Positions 1 to 15,108 of a stretch of 64,000 bases of DNA are shown here, piece by piece. The stretch is from Punica granatum (Eukaryota > Streptophyta > Magnoliopsida > Myrtales > Lythraceae), in NCBI RefSeq assembly GCF_007655135.1, contig NC_045128.1, positions 8,618,001 through 8,682,000 of the forward strand. Direction: 5' to 3'. Position numbers and translations under genes: made by a program. Numbering within the stretch: the stretch's first letter is position 1; each line of letters opens with the position of its first letter. The notes under the pieces were generated by a model. That model was not told where the DNA came from and ran no database searches. It was given only the letters and a program-made list of their open reading frames with translations.

Positions 1-540
1 GGCGAATTCTTAGGAGGGACAATAATGAGGTCAATTTTCAAAATTAGGAAGGTATATATTTTAATCGAAAATCAAATAAAAGAAAATATGGGAACTCATA
101 ATATTTTCGATCCGAACTTAAAATAATCGGACGTAGTGGATTTTCGATTATCAAGTAGCACACACCAAAAAGAATATGTTTATTTATTTAAATTTACTAA
201 AAATTATAAATCATAGATAACATTTTTGGGATTGGTGGTGATTGTATTTTTGAGAAAATTAAAAAAAAGCAAAAATCTAATAAATGGACAAGTGTCCCAG
301 ATGTGCAACAGTTTTACTTTGTTTAAGGATTACCACAACTTCTTCTTTTTAATGCCAATAAATACTAAAAAGTTACCTTTTGAAATGATCTTTTTTTTTC
401 TTTGGGCCCTACAAAATTGTTACCTTTTGATTAAAAAATTCATCAAAGAGATATGGTTGCTCTTCTATATGAACTGTACATGGCGTGGCGCATTTATTAG
501 TAAAAGATTCATCACCTTCGAGATGATGAAAAGCTGCAAT
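1..540. other. AT-rich intergenic DNA
   Basis: No gene is seen. The one longer open frame (226-573, plus) is rich in F, L, I and K as expected from AT-rich DNA, matches nothing I recognise, and its end overlaps the inverted repeat that follows. Confidence 0.6.
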
Positions 541-663
541 ATCCAGTTAATTTTAGTAAAAATCATTCCTTAATTTTTTAAATTGGACATCCAATTTCAA
601 AAATTAAGCAATGATTTCCAATTTCAAAAATTAAGGAATGATTTTTACTAAAATTAACTGGAT
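541..663. repeat. Inverted repeat, ~44-nt arms
   Basis: The left arm (about 541-585) and right arm (about 618-663) are near-perfect reverse complements, both containing AAATCATTCCTTAATTTTT or its complement. A third partial copy of the CCAATTTCAAAAATTAAG segment lies in the loop. The transcript would fold into one long hairpin. It is probably a tiny MITE or hairpin locus; no target duplication was identified. Confidence 0.8.
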
Positions 664-959
664 TCTTTGTCCAAGAACAAAAAATGTAGTAGAAAAATAA
701 CTAATATGACAATATATATGGCAACGAGCAATGAATCATGGGCGCCAGCAATTAACTTTGTGCTACCAGTGCAACTTGTTCGACGAACCATAAGCTACCA
801 CGTATACGACCAAGAGAAACGGGCAAATCACTGTACATAAGCTGCGACAATAGGTGTATGCCGATAACGGCATTATTTCAAAAAAGAAAAAGGAAGAAAA
901 GTTATGCCTTGGGATCAACGAATGGGAAAGCAAATGTGTATAAAATGACCTTTATCATA

Positions 960-1640
960 CCGCATCAACTTATATAGTTTTAATTATGTAAAAAAAAAAC
1001 ACAATCTTTTACACTTTTTCTTAAATATATTATGATTTTTAGAAAAAAAAATAAAGATGTACGATCTTCACATTTTTTTCTAAATATAACATGACATTTG
1101 CAGAGTAGCATATAAATATATGACATTTACACTTTTTTTTCTAAATATATCACGACCTTTAAAAAGTAACACAAAAATATACGACTTTAGGTCGAGTTGT
1201 GATTCTAGCAAGGTGTCAATTATTTCGTCAAATTAAAGGTAACAAATAGCGGGAGTTAATGATGTAATGTGGCACAACATGATTGAACGAGTGACACCTA
1301 ACACTGGTAGCTCCACAATAGCTTTTATCGTCTGTCCAATCATGTTAGATCTACTCGTCTAATTATGTTATGTTACGTGACACCGTTAGCTGTTATCGTT
1401 ACAATTTGACTGAATAATTTACGTTATGCTAAATGCGCAACTAAACGTAAATGTCAAGTTATATTTAGAAAAAAGTGTAAGGGTTGTGCCTCTATATGTC
1501 ACTCTCCAAAGGTTGCGCTACATTTAAAAAAAAATGTAAAGGTCGTACCTTTCTGTACTATTTTTCAAATGTCGTGCTATATTTAAGAAAAAGTGCAAAA
1601 GTCGTACTTTTTTAGGTAATTAAACCCTTTATATACATAT
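960..1640. repeat. Foldback element of tandem ~65-nt units in inverted arms
   Basis: The left arm (about 970-1200) has several diverged copies of a unit reading roughly TACACTTTTTCTAAATATA, then a CACGACCTTT-like block, then GTAACACAAAAATATACGAC. The right arm (about 1435-1620) carries the same units in reverse complement (for example TATTTAGAAAAAAGTGTAAG and AAGGTCGTGCC). The middle (1200-1435) is unrelated. This is the layout of a foldback (FB-like) or MULE-type foldback element. No ORF is present. Confidence 0.7.
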
Positions 1641-4600
1641 AGGTGCATTAAACGAAGGAGGAGCTCTTTACATATACTCAACATGTCGAGTTCTACACCA
1701 AATATATATATATATATATTTTCTCAATAATAAGGGAGGCATATGAGTCCAATATAAAGTTAGGAGGTGAAATAAAAACGTATGGAAGTCTCACCTGTCA
1801 AGAATTGAATTGTGACCTCATGATTTTGAGTCGGTGATTTGTACCACTGCATAAAATCCTTTTTTTTTCCCTTCTTTACGAAAACTCATCCTTTTGAATG
1901 ACACAGACAAACAAAAACAAGAGCAGCAAATTTCAGAAAACAAAAAAGAAGCAAAAGCAAGCGTGACATCCTTTTTCTATTCCCTTTGTCGTGGCTGATT
2001 ATTTTGTTTTGTTTTCTGGCTCATAATTGAAAAATTAGTCTTTCTGTTAAGAGGAAGAATTTGGTACTGTCGCTTTCATGTTTATTTTGTAAAGAAAAGG
2101 GACAACATATTATTCCCCAGCCATACCCAAAAGGACAAACTCCCTTGCCTCCCATTTGTATTCTTCGGGGACACATGCTTCTGTATTTTCTGTCTTGGCA
2201 GTGACATAAATCGTTTGATGTTTCGGCAGCTTAGTTGAAATCAAAGGGTGATCTCTGCAATAATAAGTGACAATTTGCTCTACCTTTTGTGATATGATAT
2301 CAGATAAAATTAAAAGTATTGAATGCGTCGTGTTTATGTTTTGCATTTCTTGTTTCTCCTGTGTAAGTTTGAATCGATATGTCTGTCACCGCCACTCACG
2401 TGAAACAAATTTACAAAATATAAAGATTATCGAGATAACAGGGAACATTGACCTCAGCTATAGTGAGTGATCACATGGAAGTGTCAACCATCAAGTTCGG
2501 TAAATTTTTTTTTTTTGGGCACGTATAGCGTTTCAGAATGTGTAATGATTCTGTGCTCTAAACAATAGTTAAGTGTATTCTTACTCAATTAGCTTAGAGA
2601 TTATACCATTGTATTAGCAGCGTTGATACTTCTAATCCCTAGGGAATATAAAGATATGCGTAGTCATGTACATTTCTGGTCCCGAACTCAATCATAATAA
2701 TATGGTCTTCCTTCTTTTTTTGTTTTCTTGGCTAGCTTTCTTATGCTTGCACCCTAATAAAGTTGATTTTAAGTTGATCGACGAGTTGAAGAGCTAGATT
2801 TCTACAAATTTAAAGTTGGACCGAGACGATTAACTTCCACTTTTTGACAATTTGATGACTAAATTTTCAGTTTATCCTCACTTTTATTTTGTGGATTGTT
2901 ATTAGATGCTGAGAAAAATTCTCAGCACCTCGACCAAAATGTACTTTGGGTCAAAAATATTCTTCAAGAAAAATATGTCTCCAACATAATCTCGGCATGC
3001 ATGCATGAGATTAGTCTTTTGCGACCAAAAGTAAGAGAAATCGTCTAAGCCCAATCTTATGCATGCAAATAAATTTAAATAATTAGAGATAATATCGCCT
3101 TTGTAATAATTACTCTTTGAGAAGGATTTTTTGACCAGAAGAATTTTGATTCTGATCCCGTCAAGATCTCAATCCCCACGACTAAAATCAAAAGGTTCAA
3201 TAATTGCTGCTAGTATTAGCAATTTATGCGTAAATTATTATTCAGAAAAATAAGAATGGAAAAAAGCGACAAATATGAGCAATAACTCAAATTAGATTTT
3301 CCTCTAAGATTATCCTCTAACCGATGACGATAATAATTAAAAATTTTATTCTAATGTATCGAAAGAAATTTACAAGTGTTTATCGTACTCCACATTGTCC
3401 ACAAATTGTGCAAACATCAACAACAATTACTATGTAATCACTTTTAATCAGTAAAATTTTATACTATAAATTGTTTTAAAAATAAGATATATGGGACCTT
3501 AACATGCGCGCATTCATTTTATATTTCTGGTCATTAACTATATCAAAGCATAGAAATTTTATCTAAAATAACAACAATGAAGAGTGAAATATAGTTCAAT
3601 AAGATCATGAGTATTCTCAACCTATCGACTAAGAAAAATTCAATTCAGGGTTTGGTTTGGTTCTGGCCACTAGGAAGAATTGATATAGTTATTGTACTAT
3701 TTGTAAAAAATAAAATAAAATATTTATTTACCTATTTCGGAAAGCTATTTTATTTTCTTATTAACGGTCTTCCAAATACTTCTATGTAAATACTCGATGA
3801 AATTCTTATTGCTTAAAGTTTGAACTTTGTTCCGTATATTTCAAGCTTAAACTATTTATAAAAAGACAAAAAAACTATTTGACTTCTAAAAGTCATTTGT
3901 TTTCTCATTGTTTCCATTGACTATTAATACGTTCAAAAGCTTGAGCAATTTTGAAACATTTCATCGACGCATAATGCAGAGCTATGTTGTTTTGAATTGG
4001 AAAAAGTTCTTATATGATCCTACCTCATTGTATGATGCCAATTAGCAGCACTATAATTGCCAAAAAGAATAACTAAATGTTAATCATGTAGGTAATTCAT
4101 CTGCCGTAAATTAACTAACCATAAAGGTTTTCATTGGTTCTTCCTCATCAAATTAATGTGAGATAAGATTCAATGCGAGCATGATGTGTCCAACCATGCC
4201 TGTCCTGGCCGTTAGGTTTTGATTTCAAAAGTACATAGATATATCTATGGATTGTTCCTTCACTACTAGTCTAGTCTTCATTGAATATGCGTCACTGAAG
4301 GAATAAGTATTAGGGGACTAAAGGAATCTGATTCTATTTTTCGCTTGTGGTGCTTGTATATAGATATTATCCAAAAAGTAGACTTTGTTGTAGGCATGCA
4401 CGTGCACCGACTTGTATCAAGAATTCGATGTTAATATATACTTATGAGCTAAATAACGCTATTTCGTGTCATATGTTTGTGAAATCCAACCAATAATATT
4501 AGATAACTGCATAAATCACAAAGGTTAAAGGGTGAGAAAATGAAGCATTTAGTTTACTCTACTTACACGAAAAGAATCCCTTTATGAGGTCTCACTCTTT

Positions 4601-5030
4601 TTGGTGGTCGCATTTTCACTTGACATGAAATCAACTCGAGTGAAAAGTTTTATTCTTATAGCTTCGTTAAATTGGGACATGCAGACCCCACCATCTTTGA
4701 AATTCTTCCCAATAAGTATATTCAGATAGTGACATCCACTCAACAAAATTAGTACAGCAAAAATTACCCCGTTGCGTCTTTGCTAATAGTAAGGATTCTT
4801 AAAATGAATATTCAAGTATATATCTTCGAATATATTAGCTTGGCGTGCGAATTTTTCCATTCAAAACTTACTGAAAAGGACGTTTTCTTACCAAAAGCCA
4901 TACTCCTTTTGATACGGATATAAAGAAGAGCTCTAACTCAGCTTGTAAGAAGGGGTCTCTAAAAGAGTAATGGAGCGACTGAAACCAATTTACTATATAA
5001 AAGTCACCACATCAATCAAGTGACCTTTAA
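1641..5030. other. Intergenic, no gene recognised
   Basis: This is AT-rich DNA with poly-A/T runs and a short (TA)n tract near 1704. A 78-codon minus-strand frame (2110-2346) has somewhat gene-like composition (residues such as EEYKWEAREF) but no recognisable domain or splice context. It may be a decayed exon. Confidence 0.5.
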
Positions 5031-5032
5031 GT

Positions 5033-5154
5033 GGTTGTTTGTACTGCGGGTTATGGCGAATTATGGAAGGTAGGTTATGAAATATTGCTATATAGATTTG
5101 TATAGAAACTCTTCATTTCCTTCCATAATCCACCCTTCATAACCCGCGAACAAG
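5033..5154. mobile_element. Small MITE with inverted ends
   Basis: The two ends are imperfect inverted repeats: TTGTTTGTACTGCGGGTTAT at the left, and CATAACCCGCGAACAAGC at the right, followed inward by matching ATTATGGAAGG and CCTTCCATAAT blocks. The length is about 120 bp and it has no coding capacity. It is likely a hAT-type MITE, but the target duplication is unclear. Confidence 0.6.
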
Positions 5155-5280
5155 CTATAAGGGAGCGGATGAGAAATATTTAACTAGAAGGCTCCATCCA
5201 TCACTCGACTCATTGAGCCCAATAGGATATCGTAAGAAAAGAGCTTTTCCAGCACGTGCAAAAATTGAAAAAGGCAATAA

Positions 5281-5370
5281 TTAGACCGTACCTCTATATA
5301 TAGTCGTCCATTAATCTATATATACATGTGCATAGATTAGTGGATGACTATATATAGAGGTACGATCTAA
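5281..5370. repeat. Near-perfect hairpin, ~40-bp stem
   Basis: The segment from 5281 reads TTAGACCGTACCTCTATATA, and the segment ending at 5370 is its reverse complement with few mismatches. The loop is only a few bases around 5325. It could be a miniature inverted-repeat element or a small-RNA hairpin precursor. Confidence 0.75.
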
Positions 5371-5981
5371 TCTTGCATATATATAGATTAGTCGTCTCAA
5401 ATATGATGAAATCATTTTTATTAATTTTGAGTTGAGAATCGCAATCGCCCCTCTATTGACTTAATCATTGGAGGGTCGAGTTGGGCCATCATCCCCAATT
5501 CGACTGTCCTTGTTTGTTTCATCCTTTCAGGACCGAACCGCACCTTGACCAAGGAGTTACGTGGACGAATGTCAACTACTCTTCACACGTCAAGTTAGAC
5601 CAGTCATATATATCACGCTTGATAGTAAATAAATAAATAAACCATGTTTTATTTAATAAGGTTAATTTTTTAGAGCAGACAGTTATAGTAAATAATCGTC
5701 AATGATTCAAATGTGCTTTACCAAGTTATTCATATTATTGTGTAGTTTTACAGTAGAATCCAACGATCCTCTTAGATCATATTATTTCATTTCCCAATAA
5801 TATATGCGTATAGCATGCATAATTAACAACTAAATGTGGACATCGACTTCTGCTTCTCTCTCGACTATCTTACTGATGCGCGACGAAATGAGCTCTCACA
5901 CTACTAGTGATGAATGTGTTTGTGGCCCGTACCTTTGTGCTGCTTCCTCCCATGATTCCTGGGGAATGACAAATGTCCAGT
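5371..5981. other. Intergenic, downstream of the mannosidase gene
   Basis: This is the 3' flank of the minus-strand mannosidase gene. A plus-strand open frame (5834-6025) is the antisense shadow of its 3' end. Nothing else is recognised. Confidence 0.6.
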
Positions 5982-9425
<3,444 letters not shown>

Positions 9426-11700
9426 GTGCTGATTACTGGCGAGTGGAGCTTTGTCTATTTAAAGGTACTTCAGAGAAAGAGAGGTTGACTAGTCAACCGC
9501 CAGCCAACCTATGTGAGCCGGCAAGAATGGATATTCAAAGTTCGATTATAGCAGGTAAGACTTCCCCTGCGTATTGGATACGTAGTGGGTTAGTTATTTG
9601 TTCACTTACAATTTATTTATTAGACCATTAGCCTGCCTTATAACCGAAAGTAGTCATTATTAAATTCGATCGCTGAAATAAGTATTACGGAAAGATTTTC
9701 TTCCCCGGGAAAGAATATTGTACATTTATTTTGTATATTATTTGGTTGATGTATTTTAAGCCTTAATAGTTTTCTTTCTCTATTCTAGGATAGTTTCCTA
9801 GCTCCGATATCCTCTAGATGTGTATATACAGATTTGCATACGCTAATGGAATTCAAGCTTGAGCCTTCAATATCATGTTTAATAATAAGTCTACCCAAAA
9901 AACAAACAAATAAATAAATAAATGAGTAATCCAAAGCAGAATGTAGTACTTGATATCATCGAGAAAAAACAATACATAATTTTTTTTTTGCGCTCTTGTA
10001 ACATAGTAGATCCACAATTATCCCAAAAAGAGACAAAAATAAAATCACGTGATAGATACATCATCCAGCGGTGCAAGTTGGATGCATTGGCTTTACGTAT
10101 GCATAGTCGATACGTTGTCGCTTTTGACTCACTCTATGGGCCCCCAAACAATATCTAGATGTACGTAATAGTTGTACGGTAAATATTTGATGCGCATTTC
10201 AAGTCCAATCGGATGATTCATATGTAACTGATTAATGATGAATGTGCTTATAAATGGAATGGGCAGAAGGAACAATATTGGCTCTCATCAAATGGCAGAT
10301 GATTTTTTCCTGGCTAGTTTAATCTTATTTCCTGAGCTCTCAAGCTAGGAATCGGGTTGTAACTAGAACCACGTAAGTGGTATGTACTAGGCCATTGTTA
10401 CGATGTTCGAAAATTCAATGCATTGCTCATCCTAGCAAATTGCTAATACTGTTGTGATTTGTGCACACCACCGACACGATGAAGATGATTGTATGTATTA
10501 TCAAAATACTGTAAAATATTAAGCAGTAAAGTTTAAAAGGCTTTGAGTAATTATGTAAATACACATAGACCAATGTAGTTGGATATCCATTACAGAGACG
10601 TGCCCCTACAACTTTAAACTATATATATTCAGGCTCCGGGTACGTATTTCTCCATAAAAAGAAACTGTATATATATATATATATATATATATTTCTTTAA
10701 ATGCATTTGACAGCAAGGTGCTGATACAGAGCATCAAAGTTGATGGCACAGATCAAACCTTGAATGCGTCGATTAGATGTCTTCATTTGCTTTGTTACTT
10801 TGCCGCCTCTCTTATGGAATGAGGCTTATTGGAAGGTTCTGGCTGATGGGGTTGTTAATAAGATAATACGGCAGCTGTAATCGAATAAAGTTATATTCTT
10901 TTAGAAACAAACGGCTTTAAATATGGTTAATTTTTCTGAGTTTACGATCATATCAGAGGGCAACATAGATACATTGCACGGGCATATGTTGTATTCTGAC
11001 AGGGTTAACCTTCATTCGGAGCACGGTTGAGTGCCACTTCGTTGAATGAAGAAGATATTCGGTTCCTGTGATTTTTCAAAGCTTCGAGGAAAACTTTTGT
11101 CTTCGTGAAAACTAAGTGACAAAACACGCATTGCACGGTAGAAATTGATAATTCTTTGTAGCCGCAAGTTATCTTATCAAATAATTCAATAGTATATGCA
11201 GAAAAATTGTTTTATACACGGTTCCAATGAACTATGTTGTGAGCCCCATACTCGATATGATCTGTTAGGACCATTGGGATGTACTACGCTTGATGAGCTG
11301 GCTTCGGGAAAATAGGCAGGTGCCGACTTTGTCCAGCCCAAGCCCAGACAGGAACCGATTTACTATAGATTTAACTAGTTTCCAGGAACATAACTATGCA
11401 ACCATCATCAGTTCATTTGATCTGAATCGGCGCAGAACATGTTTCAGATCATGTGTTTCTTCGACAGTGCTCTTAATATCTCTGTAATGCAATCACTGAG
11501 TTAAGTTCACATGCGGTAACATTTCTCTTTGAGGACCGGATACTGGAAAGCTAGTAAGCAGTAGGCAGTTGGATTTGGGCAGACCCGAAATTGAAGCAAA
11601 ACTACATGAAGACGAGATGGCTCAAGGCACGGAAAACATCTTATTCAAAGACTTTCACGTCAAGTTCATTCCAGTGAAAGACAAAACATAAGTCCTATAG
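9426..11700. other. Intergenic, upstream of the mannosidase gene
   Basis: The proximal part should hold the minus-strand mannosidase promoter and leader; I cannot place a TATA box with confidence. A 225-codon plus-strand frame at 8954-9631 is antisense to exons 1 and 2. A (TA)n microsatellite lies at about 10665-10692. The end (11560-11740) resembles 24005-24140 and is the shared 3' flank of the two orphan-gene copies. Confidence 0.5.
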
Positions 11701-11740
11701 AGTCTGGGGGCATTTTCTCTTCTGGCACATTTAGTGCTGT

Positions 11741-12981
11741 TCAACGGCTCATACTTGTGCCCAGCAATTCATCTAACCAACTCCTGTTTGGGTGGAGGAC
11801 AAGATCTGTCAAGACGAACTTGAGGCCCTGTGTCGAATTTGTCAATCTTGCACTTCTTCGAAAATACTCCGCCCACATGGATGTATAAGGTCGTAGCCTC
11901 TCCTCCCAGTAATAGACATAGCTCACCTTCATGCAATCAAGAACCTCCAGAATCTCGTTAATTTCTCTGAGTGTATCAAAACAATCCTTGATCTCGTTGA
12001 TGCGATCCCTCATGTTAGTGGACCTCATCAGTAGATCCTCTCTATCAATGGTCAAATCAGGGACATGGCGGCCACTATGGATCAGCACCTCGATCAATAG
12101 GACTAGATCAGTCACAACATGAATTGCCATTGTTGAGAGCATTCTGTCTTCCCAGGGAATATTCCTTGCTAGAAACTTCTTTAGTATTGCTCGTAGAAGC
12201 TTCTTCTTTATCCGATTTGCCAGTTGAGGATCCTACTTTCTTCTCCATGTCGTGGAGAGCACTCTTAACAAACCTTCAAAGAGCTTTCCAAATCGCCACA
12301 GCATTCGTTGGTGGATTTTTTTTTTTGAAGGATTCTATCACATCTAACACTTTTTTAGCCAAATCACTTCGAATCATTTGGAGACCTTTAATCAAGAAAT
12401 TGTGTCATCTTTCACGAATTCAAACATAATTTGCCATAATGCAAGATACATGTAGAATTACTTTACCATGAGAACAGATGTTGCACTTGAGTAAATCTAA
12501 GGTGCAGTCCTGAATTTCCTTCGTCAACTCACACAAGATACGAGCAGGGGTGGATCCTACACTAGGAATGGTTCGGTGGACGTGCCAAGCAAGGCTCTGG
12601 ATCTCTTTGAGTATCTTTTGCATGCAATGCCCCAGGATCGTAGCTCTTAGCTCTCCAACTGGTGCACCAATGCAACTGAAGGAAAAGCTTATGTTAGTGC
12701 AGACATCATGGGATGTGAAATCCGTAACTGAGTTCATATTTTGGAGTTCAAAATGAAAAAAAAAAAAAAAAAAGAATGGCAACAAACCAGATGGTATCCA
12801 ATTTTCCTTTGAAAGGGAGTCAGTCCGGCTTGTTAAAGCCTCGGCTGATAAACTTTTTGCATGAAAGATGCTGAACAAGAAACTTACTGAGTGCAAATTC
12901 CTGGCTGATGTTAAGACTAACTGTGTAGAGAACTTTTCCATCCATTACAGCCGGAGCATCATCGAGTGGGGCGTCATTCAT
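11741..12981 (-). pseudogene. Orphan gene, copy 1 (degenerate)
   Basis: I do not recognise the family. Minus-strand pieces run as follows: a start-like exon at about 12888-12981 (MNDAPLDDAPAVMDGK, ending at a GTAAGT donor); a helical segment at about 12470-12690 (CMQKILKEIQSLAWHVHRT); a segment near 12180-12260 with MEKKVGSSTG and EEASTSN; and a 133-codon C-terminal frame at 11741-12142 (REINEILEVLDCMK). The EEASTSN frame and the C-terminal frame are offset by one base around 12150-12200, whereas copy 2 at 24.2 kb reads continuously there, so copy 1 has a frameshift. The two helical exons also do not join in phase. Its 5' flank is split by a TRIM insertion 28 bp upstream of the start-like ATG. 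This is most likely a decayed member of a lineage-specific family of soluble, largely helical proteins. Confidence 0.55.
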
Positions 12982-13061
12982 CTCCTACATGCAACTCAAT
13001 GAATTGAATGTCAGACCCCGCGAATCCTACATCGATTGTGCAAGGAGATCTGAGATTTATA

Positions 13062-13719
13062 TGTTGGGAAGGGATGTACTCAACCAAACAATAACGCAGC
13101 GATTAATCTTCCTCCCCTACTAGTGTAATCGAGATAGGAACTAATCAAATCAACCAACAAGCAGTAAAGTAAAAGAACACCAATAATTTTACGTGGAAAA
13201 CCCCGATGTGGGGAAAAACCACGGGACCAACTCCGAATCAACGATCCACTATGAATAAAGGTTATACAATGTCTTTTATCAAGGGTAAACCCTTGGATCA
13301 CCAAACTCAAGAGAAACACTCTCTTGGATCACCCAAATACTAAATTCGTCACCCACACCGGGTGGTTCACAAAGTCAGCTGAAACAGCACCTACAGAGCT
13401 CTAATAGGAATTCTGACCGTTCAGAACTTAGCCCCACCTGTTGTGAAGCTGCTGTCAAAATTTCGTCCCAATCGGAGTTCGTTTGACGTCCCGATCGAGG
13501 GTTGATCTAGCTCTGGTCGCACAGAAAAAACAGCTCTCTGTTCTCTGTATTCTACTGCTTCTCTGTACTGTTCTGCTGTCTCAATTCTGCCGCCTCTTAC
13601 CCAGCTAATTTAGCTGAAAATTAACCCTAACAAAAGTGGGTTCTTGGGCCTATTAAAGCCCGATAAAAGCTCAATACAATTTGAGCTCAACTTCCTCCAA
13701 ATTGGAGGGATACCCGACA
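13062..13719 (-). repeat. Copia LTR 1 (3' LTR of the reverse part)
   Basis: On the minus strand it runs from TGTCGGGTATCCC to CCCTTCCCAACA, 658 bp. The polypurine tract GGGAGGGGGAG abuts its start at about 13720-13732. It is nearly identical to 14093-14742 in reverse complement; the chief difference is an 8-bp indel near 13590, so the two copies are young. Confidence 0.9.
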
Positions 13720-13734
13720 AACTCCCCCTCCCGA

Positions 13735-14092
13735 CTATTTGGAGGCTTCAAGCATACCGGCTATACTTCGGCAAACATGAAGTTTCTCCCTAGCGAGAGG
13801 TTTTGTCATCATATCAGCTCCATTCTCATCGGTGTGCACTTTGTCTAGCTTCACCAGCTTGGACTCCAACACATCTCTAATCCAATGAAACTTGATATCG
13901 ATATGCTTCGACCTCGAATGGAAAGTGGGATTCTTGCAAAGATGAATGGCGTTTTGACTATCACAGTGTAGAACATACCTTTCTTGCTTCAAGCTCAACT
14001 CCTGCAAAAACTTTTGCAACCACAACATCTCCTTACAACCTTCGGTTACCGCAATGTATTCGGCTTCCGTTGTAGACAAAGCGATGCACTTT
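13735..14092 (-). pseudogene. Ty1/Copia RNase H, C-terminal stub
   Basis: This is the 3' end of a Copia polyprotein: LSTTEAEYIAVTEGCKE, then VLHCDSQNAIHLCKN, HSRSKHIDIKFHWIRD and GADMMTKPL, ending in a stop just before the polypurine tract and LTR 1. The frame continues upstream to 14092 and is cut there exactly where LTR 2 begins. The rest of gag-pol is absent from the window. Confidence 0.92.
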
Positions 14093-14742
14093 TGTTGGGT
14101 ATCCCTCCAATTTGGAGGAAGTTGGGCTCAAATTGTATTGGGCTTTTATCGGGCTTTAATAGGCCCAAGAACCCACTTTTGTTAGGGTTAATTTTCAGCT
14201 AAATTAGCTGGGTAAGAGGATTGAGATAGCAGAACAGTACAGAGAAGCAGTAGAATACAGAGAACAGAGAGCTGTTTTTCTGTGCGACCAGAGCTAGATC
14301 AACCCTCGATCGGGACGTCAAACGAACTCCGATTGGGACGAAATTTTGACAGCAGCTTCACAACACGTGGGGCTAAGTTCTGAACGGTCAGAATTCCTAT
14401 TAGAGCTCTGTAGGTGCTGTTTCAGCTGACTTTGTGAACCACCCGGTGTGGGTGACGAATTTAGTGTTTGGGTGATCCAAGAGAGTGTTTCTCTTGAGTT
14501 TAGTGATCCAAGGGTTTACCCTTGATAAAAGACATTGTATAACCTTCATTCATAGTGGATCGTTGATTCGGAGTTGGTCCCGTGGTTTTTCCCCACATCG
14601 GGGTTTTCCACGTAAAATTATTGGTGTTCTTTTACTTTACTGCTTGTTGGTTGATTTGATTAGTTCCTATCTCGATTATACTAGTAGGGGAGGAAGATTA
14701 ATCTCTGCATTATTGTTTGGTTGAGTACATCCCTTCCCAACA
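14093..14742 (+). repeat. Copia LTR 2 (forward, 5'-LTR position)
   Basis: It starts TGTTGGGTATCCC and ends CCCTTCCCAACA, 650 bp. It is an inverted copy of LTR 1, and translations of corresponding 79-codon stretches differ by one residue. A primer-binding site follows directly. Confidence 0.9.
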
Positions 14743-14926
14743 AGTGGTATCAGAGCCCAAGGTAACGATCCTGGGGAAGTGCACACGCTATGCGTGGAAA
14801 CCCACACCACGCCAAGGCCCGAGTGTGGAACTCGTGGCTAGTGATGGGCCTAACAATTGGTATCCGAGTCCGGAAGTGGAAGCCCGGCTCAAAGTCCTCC
14901 ATATAGTCGAGAAGGGGGGGAATTGT
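14743..14926 (+). other. Retroelement primer-binding site and leader
   Basis: TGGTATCAGAGC at 14745-14756 is the classical site complementary to the initiator methionine tRNA. The following leader (GGTAACGATCCTGGGGAAG) resembles that at 18920. A second LTR-end/PBS-like junction (GGCCTAACAATTGGTATCCG) occurs near 14850 and a purine tract (GAGAAGGGGGGG) lies just before 14927. The stretch therefore looks like a fusion of leader and PPT segments from more than one element. Confidence 0.7.
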
Positions 14927-15108
14927 TGGGCCGGTTTCTCTCCTATATGGAGAATGGTGAGTGCGGGTGTTGGAAGTAATCCCACATAGAAAAGTTGAGA
15001 GGAAATCCATAGGTTTATAAGAGATAATGGTCTAGCAACCCATTGGCTTAAGTTTTTGGGTTACGGATGGGCCCGAGTCTGAAGTACGCCTGTGGATTTT
15101 ACCTAACA
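14927..15108 (+). repeat. LTR 3, second family
   Basis: It starts TGTTGGGCCGG and ends TTTTACCTAACA, 182 bp. Its second half (CCCATTGGCTTAAGTTTTTG) matches the LTRs of the 16344-19362 element. Its right end is also the right end of the composite insertion. Confidence 0.75.

Larger units (their letters stand above)
13062..15108. mobile_element. Composite retroelement insertion, TSD TTATA
   Basis: The insert sits inside the 5' LTR of the TRIM. TTATA occurs at 13057-13061 and again at 15109-15113, and joining the flanks restores the TRIM LTR as seen intact at 15323-15441. In order the insert holds a Copia LTR in reverse (13062-13719), a reverse RNase H stub, a Copia LTR forward (14093-14742), a primer-binding site with leader, and an LTR of a different family (14927-15108). 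Both outer ends are therefore 3' ends of LTRs, which no ordinary retrotransposon copy has. Confidence 0.8.

Noticed and set aside
226..573. 115-codon plus-strand frame
   Set aside because: Low-complexity AT-driven composition, overlap with the hairpin at 541-663, no recognisable domain.
10665..10692. (TA)n tract, also near 1704, 21618, 39618, 49281, 60788 and 63077
   Set aside because: Ordinary plant microsatellites without further structure.
12124..12429. 101-codon plus-strand frame
   Set aside because: Antisense to the orphan-gene copy 1, which is supported by homology with copy 2 on the minus strand.
14485..14724. 79-codon frame duplicated almost exactly at 13080-13319
   Set aside because: Both are translations of the inverted Copia LTRs, not a conserved gene.
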